Part shown: positions 58,548 to 64,000 of the stretch, piece by piece
Layout of the letters: the number at the start of each line of letters is the position of its first letter
Position numbering within the stretch: position 1 is the first letter of the stretch
Assembly (NCBI GenBank): GCA_039707655.1
Contig: CM077670.1
Location: 144,130,001 to 144,194,000 of the forward strand
Length of the DNA: 64,000 nt
DNA from: Elymus sibiricus
Taxonomy: Eukaryota; Streptophyta; Magnoliopsida; Poales; Poaceae
Direction: 5' to 3'
Program-made: the position numbers and the translations under genes
Notes under the pieces: model-generated
Databases searched by the model: none
Seen by the model: only the letters and a program-made list of their open reading frames with translations
What the model was told of the DNA's origin: nothing

Positions 58548-59561
58548 CTACCTTGTAAGGTAAACACTAGGGTACCCTGGCACTGGCATGTCTACTGCTG
58601 ACCCGGCATGGTCGTCTGATAGACGGCGTGCCTCCCGGCGCCGCTCGGTCTTCGTACAGGCGCCCTCAACGCACCGTTCGTGGAGCACTTGGCGCTGATC
58701 TTGGCGACCCCGCGGATCCGAGGACGCCATGGACATCACGTCCTGGTCATCCGATCGGCGAGCTTGCCGCCACAGTGGTTGTTGACGTGGAGGCGACTGC
58801 ACCGTTGGCGCACCGTCTTCGGCATGGCAGCCAGATGGTCCTACCGGCACTGTGGGTGGTCGTCTGGAGGGTCCCACCTCCTGTGTCTTGCCGGGATTAG
58901 CAAAACTGATGAGACTCCGGATGGTGGCACTCCATTCATCCATCTTGTCAGGAGCTGGCGGGAAGTTCAAAAGCATTTGAACCCGCACCATGGCTTCTGC
59001 CGCCGTGGTTGGCATGGCGGGAAGCATAGAACAAGACGGGGTTTGACTTCTCACAGAGCCAGAAGGAACTCCGCCACGTACCTGCTGCCATGGCGCATGC
59101 TCACCAATGGGTTGGGGTGGTGGTGGTGGTGCCTGAACATCGTGGGGACGATGCTCAGGGCCGGCTTGACGCCGTCCATGGCCACCAGCACCGCAGGGAA
59201 GCGTGTTGTGCCCATCTTGCGATGGTCGCGGTACACGTCCCACCGCGGCGTTGTTGGACGTTGTCGCTCCATCCTTGGATGTCACGGCGGCTGGGTCCTG
59301 GCTTGCACCAGTTTGAACCGTATTGCTATGGTAACTGCGCTCACTAGAACGTCGTTGGAGTTGGCCATCTGCGCCATCTCCGGTGTGGCGAATGCGATCG
59401 CCGGAACGGTGGGGATGCTGGACACCCACACCGCCGGTGCCTCCTGCCCCAGCCGTCCCAGCCGTAGTGCCCGCGCCGGCTGCGCCGCCTGCGGACGCCT
59501 GGGAAGGCTGCTTGGAGATGGTGGGAGCCATCGCGGCTCCGCTCTTCTTCTTCAGCGCCAT
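58548..59561 (-). pseudogene. Gag N-terminal region of element F
   Basis: Starts MALKKKSGAAMAPTISKQ at 59561. About 337 codons, Ala/Gly- and Pro-rich with a middle MVRVQMLLNFPPAPDKMDEW. The frame probably shifts inside it (parts look non-coding), so the long ORF is only partly real. Confidence 0.6.
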
Positions 59562-59618
59562 CGACGAAGGTGATGGGGCTGGTACTCACACTACGAACAC
59601 TGATTCGTAACACACGAC

Positions 59619-59636
59619 CCCCTGCCTGGCGCGCCA
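59619..59636 (-). other. Primer-binding site of element F
   Basis: Minus strand TGGCGCGCCAGGCAGGGG next to the 5' LTR, two bases different from the site in element D. Confidence 0.8.
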
Positions 59637-59640
59637 AAGA

Positions 59641-60571
59641 TGCCGTGGGAAAACGACAATCTATGGGACCGAAAGGGCCCCTTTGCGGTTCGGCTACGGG
59701 ATCGGTGTGCTACAAAGAGCAGGGTTGATAGATGCAAGAACAAGCAACGATTTATCCAGGTTTGGGCTGCTGTGAGCGTAAAACCCTAATCCTGCTTTGG
59801 TGGTTTGATTGTATATGAGCTCAAGTTACAAGGAGCGCAGCTTGCCGGCAAGGTGCGCGGGAAGTGCAGCTACAATGCGTAATTGAACTAGGTGTCGATC
59901 ATTCTAACAGTAGCCGTGGGCCTCCTTTTATAGGCCAAGGGGTTACCACAGTGGATAAAATGGTCATTATAGGGTATGAATAGGAGTTGCACTGTCATCA
60001 AGTCTATCTCCTAACGGGGTAGGACAAGTGCATTAAATGCACCATTAGGTGCTACGCTGGGGAGGCGATGCCTTGGCGAAAAGATCTGTACCACCTGTCC
60101 AGACGGCCTCCCGTTATCTTGACACGACCCAGGGACGGGTGTCATTAAAGTTAACCCTTGTGTGGCACACCGACACGTGCCTCGACCAGCTGTGTTTGAT
60201 TGCCTGCCTGCTCGACACCTATCATACGTGCTTATCTAGCCGATGATGAGGTGGAGCGGCGATGAGACAGACAGAGCCTGATGGCATAGAGCTTGTCGGG
60301 CCTTCGCTTGCTGGCAAGTAGCTTGTCGGGTCTTGGCTTGTCGGTTTCCTACCTTGCCGGTGCGAAGCTTGCCGGCAAGGGTAGTCTTGATCTTCAGTAC
60401 TAAACTAGTACTTCTCGATGACCTGCCTGGAGGTCTTCTTCATGGTCTTGTTAATCTAATCTTGAGTCTTGACGGAAGCAATCCTCCAGCAAGCCCTTGC
60501 CATCAGGAAGGGCTGCAACCGTCTGTGCATAAGTCAGGGTATGAAGACACCCATGTTTTTATACACCAACA
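59641..60571 (-). repeat. 5' LTR of element F (931 bp)
   Basis: Plus-strand edges TGCCGTGGGAAAA and TATACACCAACA; on the minus strand it starts TGTTGGTGTATAAAAACATG. Same length as the 3' LTR. Confidence 0.95.
59925..59932 (-). promoter_or_regulatory. TATA box of element F 5' LTR
   Basis: TATAAAAG on the minus strand. The matching place in the 3' LTR (about 47462) has TACAAAAG. Confidence 0.6.
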
Positions 60572-60582
60572 CTTACTTATCA

Positions 60583-61229
60583 CGAAATTGCTACATAGCC
60601 CTGTGCACTTGCAGGACATCACAAGCACTGGCCGAATCGACGGCCAGAGTGCAGGCGAATGCGCCCCCACCGCCACCAGCCCCGCCAAGCCTATGAAGGA
60701 GGACTGGAGGAGTCGTGGCAGTTGCAGGGGCAATCGTGGTAGTGGACGAGCACGGTGCCGGTGTATGCGTCGTGCAAGCCCATGTGGCTGAGCAAGACAG
60801 ACAAGGAGGCCGAGCGGCAGGCCGCGCTGGTGGCGCACCAGGACGCGGCTCAGCAAGATGCGACATAGCAGGCGGCCGTGCAACATTGAGTGTTGGCAGC
60901 CTTCCAGCAGGCGTTCCCGTGGATGTCGGTGTCGGTCTTCATCGACTTGACCAAAGAGAATGCCGCCGCCGTCGCCTGGCTGTTTTTAATTTAATATTTT
61001 TAGTTTTAATTAATGTAAGACTGGACTTTCTGTTGGCTAGTTATTTTTTTAATTCCGAAATGTGGCACAAAGGTGAAATGCGTCCGTCCGCATTGAGGAC
61101 AAAAGGTGGACAAATCTTCTGTCACTTTGGGTCGATCGATTGGAGTTGCCATTGCTCCACCCCCACCACTCATAGACGTCGTTGCTCGCCTCCCTCGGCC
61201 CAAGGACAACTCCGCACGGGAACACTGAC
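60583..61229 (+). mobile_element. Degraded repeat of unknown class
   Basis: Sequence beyond the end of the element G LTR. It contains a decayed ORF (60782-60994) and, near 61130-61150, a GATTGGAGTTGCC stretch that I recall from wheat DNA transposon ends (tentative). No terminal inverted repeat pair was found. Confidence 0.3.
60782..60994 (+). pseudogene. Short decayed ORF, unknown
   Basis: One frame of 71 codons with in-frame TAG (60866-60868) and TGA (60887-60889). Readable parts are KEAERQAALVAHQDAAQQ and FQQAFPWMSVSVFIDLTK. Ala/Gln-rich helical then hydrophobic. I do not recognise the family. Confidence 0.35.
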
Positions 61230-61309
61230 TGTTAGGATTAATTAATCCCTTGCTTAATTAGTGTAATCTACACTTGTAACCGACGTTCGGTTTGTCTCCT
61301 GGAGAGTCA

Positions 61310-61312
<3 letters not shown>

Positions 61313-61377
<65 letters not shown>
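61313..61377. repeat. CT dinucleotide microsatellite, about 32 copies
   Basis: Pure CT run of 65 bases inside the copia LTR, between the presumed enhancer region and the TATA box. Confidence 0.98.
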
Positions 61378-61381
<4 letters not shown>

Positions 61382-61444
61382 GTCGCAACTGTTGCTTGCA
61401 TCTCTTCTGTACATATGCCTCTTCTCTCACATCCCATGTAACAG

Positions 61445-61452
61445 TATAAATA
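61445..61452 (+). promoter_or_regulatory. TATA box of the copia LTR
   Basis: TATAAATA 48 bases before the LTR end. Confidence 0.6.
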
Positions 61453-61507
61453 GTTTCACTACCAATAAAGAAAGATCGGTTGATCATTTTACTCAAAACA
61501 CGTTATC

Positions 61508-62107
61508 ATGCACGCTCTGCTGAGAGCACATAAAGGCCTCGCCGACGTTCTCTACGGTGACGATCCGATGGAAGAGGAATTGTGCCTTGTGGACAGTGCA
61601 ACCACAAACTCCATACTGAGGGAGATTAAATATTTCCAAACTCTGGAAAAGATGAATGAATATATTCTAACTATCACTGGACGTGATACGGTAATCGTTG
61701 GCACTGGACGTGCCATATCTACCCTCCTAGGTGGTACACAAGTGACAATTAAGGATGCTTTGTTGTATCCCGACTCGTCACATACTCTAATCAGTTATCA
61801 AGATATCTGTAAAAATGGCTTTCACAATGAAACCCATGAAGACAACAAAGAGGAGTATCTACTCTTCACCAAAGATCACGGATATGGAAAGCAAGTACAT
61901 GAAAAAGTTCCTTCTCTATCGTCTGGCTTGTACTATACATACATCAAACCCGTAGAACATGTTGCATACAAAGTAATTTTTCAAAATGTTGACGCATTTC
62001 AATCCTGGCATGATCGCCTAGGCCATCCCGGGATCGGGATGATGAGAAAAATTACTAGTAAATCCATTGGTCGTAATTTACTTGAGTCAAAATTTCCTCA
62101 ATCTTAA
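61508..62107 (+). pseudogene. Copia protease and pre-integrase domain
   Basis: One frame of 199 codons. The start MHALLRAHKG is probably a leader joined to pol by deletion of gag. Protease-like CLVDSATTNSILR carries the DSA active-site triad; the pre-integrase motif is SWHDRLGHPG. Ends at a TAA 62105-62107 just before the integrase zinc-binding CTSCATGK. Confidence 0.8.
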
Positions 62108-63014
62108 GACTTTGTGTGCACATCTTGTGCCACGGGAAAGCTAATTTTGAGGCCCTCGCACCTCAAAATACAAGCTGAACCACTTCAATTTCTTCAACGT
62201 ATTCAAGGAGACATTTGTGGTCCCATCCAACCATTATCTAGACCTTTTCCGGTATTTCATGGTTCTAATTGATATATCTACACGATGGTCACACGTGTGT
62301 CTTCTATCCATGTGAAACCATGCATTAAGTTACAAACCCATTATCCAGAGAGTCGAATTAAGACAATTCGCATGGACAATGCTGCAGAATTCTCCTCACG
62401 TGCTTTCAATGATTATTGCATGGCCCTGGGAATTGAAGTTCAGCACTCTATTCCATATGTTCATACACAAAATGGTTTGGCTGAATCATTGATTAAAAGG
62501 ATCGAACTCATTGCAAGACCTTTGTTAATGAATTGCAACTTGCCAACCTTTTGTTGGGGTCATGTGGTTCTACACGCTGCTAATTTGATACAATTGAGGC
62601 CTACTGCATATCACAGTACTTTCCCTCTGCAATTGGTACGTGGAAATTCTCCTAGCATTTCCCATCTGCGTAAGTTCGGATGTGCTGCATACATCTCGAT
62701 CTCACCACCATAACGGACATCCATGGGCCCACATAGGAAACTGGGGATCTATGTGGGGTACAAATCGCCATATTAAGTACCTGGAACCCCTTACTGGGGA
62801 CCTGTTCACAGCCCGTCATGCTGATTGTATATTTAATGAGGAATACTTTAGGACATTAGGGGGAGATTTCAAGTACCAGAAAGAATGCAGGAAATTGATT
62901 GGAATGCTAGAGCCATTTCGTCCTCTGATCCACGTACCCAAGAGACTGAACTCCAAGTTCGGAAAATCATTAATTTGCAACATCTTTCAAATAATTTGCC
63001 AGATTCTTTACTGA
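62108..63014 (+). pseudogene. Copia integrase, frameshifted
   Basis: Pieces in different frames: FVCTSCATGKLILRPSH and GDICGPIQPLSR (first catalytic Asp), then IRMDNAAEFSS and NGLAESLIKRIE (second Asp and Glu) at 62285-62713, then KYLEPLTGDLFTARHAD at 62640-63014. At least two indels. Would insert copia cDNA if intact. Confidence 0.8.
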
Positions 63015-63122
63015 TCTAAAAGGTGTTACAAAGTCCTTAAATTCGGCCAGAAATGCGCCCGAAAGAGTTGAGGTACCAATAAAAACCACTCAACTCCCTG
63101 TTCCTAAAAAGAGGGGGAGTAG

Positions 63123-64000
63123 TACGGCCTCTGGCAACAAAGGAAATCTAGGAGAAAAACCTCGGAGTCAGTAAATGCAAGTCAGCTCAACGATGACAAG
63201 CAGCTGATGGGTAGTATACACCCAGTGGAAGGGCAACCTCCACAACCCAGCTTCAGTTTGCACACACTGGCTGGGCCATCGGAACACCCAGACTCACGCG
63301 TATTGGGAAATCACAAAGAGTCACTAGGGCTGCAAGAAATTTCCATCAACTATATCGATTCTGGAGAATCTTTCGACCATAAGTCTACGACTGACGACAT
63401 TTATTTTGCTGAAAAAATTGCAGATACCCTTCTCACTGATCATGATCCAAGGACTATCATTGAGTGCCAAATGTGCTCCAACTGGCCAAAATGCAAGGAT
63501 GCAATACAAGTAGAAATTGCCTCACTTAACAAAAGAAAGGTATTCACTAAAGCAATACCGACCCCTCCCAATGTTTTCCCAGTCGGTTACACATGGGTTT
63601 TTCTCCGGAAACGGAATGAGAACAATGAGGTGGTGAGATACAAAGCAAGGCTCGTAGCACAAGGGTTCACGCAGAGGCCCGGCATTGATTTCAATGAGAC
63701 ATATTCTCCTGTAATGAGTGGAACCAATTTCCAATACCTTATATCTTTGGCAGTGCAAAATCGTCTATCTATGCAGTTGATGGACGTCGTGACCGCATAT
63801 CTTTACGGGTCACTAGATCCGGACATGTATATGAAGGTTCCTGGCGGAATATCTATCCCGAATACAAATGCAAAACGCAACATGTATTGTGTAAAACTGA
63901 ATAAGTCATTATATGGCTTAAGGCAGTCGAGACGGATGTGGTACAACCGACTCAGTGAGTTCCTTCTACAAAAAGGTTACTCCAATAGTAGTGATTGCCC
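63123..64000 (+). CDS. Copia reverse transcriptase, N-terminal part
   Basis: Open from just after the TAG at 63120-63122 to the window end. Motifs ASLNKRKVFTKAIPTPP, KARLVAQGFTQRPGIDF, ETYSPV, QLMDVVTAYLYG (first catalytic Asp) and LNKSLYGLRQSRRMWY. No start codon; normally it is part of a polyprotein. The catalytic YVDD box lies beyond the window. Confidence 0.85.

Larger units (their letters stand above)
47178..60571 (-). mobile_element. Element F: Tat-type Ty3/gypsy element with antisense gene
   Basis: Complete element of 13394 bp with two 931-bp LTRs and target duplication CTTAC (47173-47177, 60572-60576). Minus-strand order: LTR, PBS, gag, protease, reverse transcriptase, RNase H, integrase, then a plus-strand multi-exon gene, polypurine tract, LTR. 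All enzymes are present but broken by stops and frameshifts. The LTRs differ at about 60 positions by eye, so it is older than D and E. Its pol is the closest in the window to the clipped pol of D. Confidence 0.95.
33219..60582 (+). repeat. 3' LTR of element G, spread over 27 kb by insertions
   Basis: Starts TGATAGCTCCATATTTTACG after the polypurine tract and ends TTACTTATCA at 60582. Surviving pieces are 33219-33437, 44021-44421, about 46031-47177 and 60577-60582. Element E, a LINE-like segment and element F separate them. Exact target duplications of E (CCAAG) and F (CTTAC) confirm the joins. Part of the piece at 44021 shares GC-rich sequence with the LTR at 17870-19229. Confidence 0.75.
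61230..61500 (+). repeat. 5' LTR of the copia element (271 bp)
   Basis: Starts TGTTAGGATTAATTAATCCC and ends TTACTCAAAACA. It is followed by a CGTTATCATGCACG stretch of the style seen after copia LTRs. Contains a long CT microsatellite and a TATAAATA at 61445-61452. Confidence 0.75.
61230..64000 (+). mobile_element. Ty1/copia element, 5' part, lacking gag
   Basis: LTR 61230-61500 followed at once by protease, then integrase and reverse transcriptase order typical of copia. The N-terminal Gag is absent, so an internal deletion is likely. The element runs off the window at 64000. Integrase is broken by frameshifts. Confidence 0.85.

Noticed and set aside
59051..59573. Plus-strand ORFs opposite F gag
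   Set aside because: His/Trp-rich shadow of the minus-strand gag; no promoter or domain, unlike the antisense gene at 48497-52370.
61313..61377. Possible CRISPR-like or satellite array
   Set aside because: It is a simple dinucleotide run with no spacers; likewise the 29-bp repeat at 45161 has no spacers.
61254..61496. Minus-strand ORF with repeated Arg-Glu
   Set aside because: Translation of the CT microsatellite in a copia LTR.
1..64000. Ordinary host genes, tRNA, rRNA
   Set aside because: Every supported coding block is a retroelement part or lies inside one; PBS motifs are tRNA matches, not tRNA genes.

Overview
This window looks like intergenic DNA of a large-genome Triticeae grass (wheat, Aegilops, rye or barley type). 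Almost all of it is nested LTR retrotransposons. I see no intact ordinary host gene, rRNA, tRNA or CRISPR. The assignment rests on LTR styles I recognise from memory, Athila-type and Tat-type Ty3/gypsy coding remnants, and repeated insertion of elements into each other. Family names (Sabrina-, WHAM-, Fatima-like) are recollections, not search results.

Layout, left to right. (1) 1-4941: minus-strand gypsy-style element, non-coding internal part plus one 2.6 kb LTR. It sits inside the protease region of (2). (2) 4942-15312: minus-strand non-autonomous Athila-type tandem, LTR-internal-LTR-truncated internal, with gag and protease but no polymerase. (3) 15313-19229: a second minus-strand Athila-type element (gag, protease, one LTR), cut by (2). 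(4) 19230-32113: plus-strand Athila-type remnant whose 3' part is split by element D (21386-28632, target duplication CCTAC) and whose LTR (29646-32113) is split by a probable solo LTR H (30586-31651). (5) 32114-60582: 3' end and one LTR of plus-strand element G. This LTR is spread over 27 kb by element E (33438-44015, duplication CCAAG), a LINE-like segment (about 44422-46030), and element F (47178-60571, minus strand, duplication CTTAC). (6) 60583-61229: degraded unassigned repeat. (7) 61230-64000: Ty1/copia element running off the window.

D, E and F are Tat-type Ty3/gypsy elements. E and F carry gag, protease, reverse transcriptase, RNase H and integrase in the usual order, broken by stops and frameshifts. 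D has only gag, protease and a clipped reverse transcriptase. The most interesting feature is that all three carry a gene on the opposite strand between pol and the 3' LTR. In D it is an unbroken 219-codon ORF with a B3-type DNA-binding domain and its own TATA box. In E and F it is a multi-exon gene with GT-AG introns on the antisense strand: a globular N-terminal domain, acidic or low-complexity stretches, and long coiled coils. Antisense introns would survive retrotransposition because the genomic RNA is read from the other strand.

The nesting gives a relative order: G is older than the WHAM-like element (4), which is older than D, H and element (3). Element (3) is older than the tandem (2), which is older than element (1). 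E and F entered G independently. Within-element LTR differences, counted by eye, are about 22 of 947 (D), 22 of 487 (E) and 60 of 931 (F).
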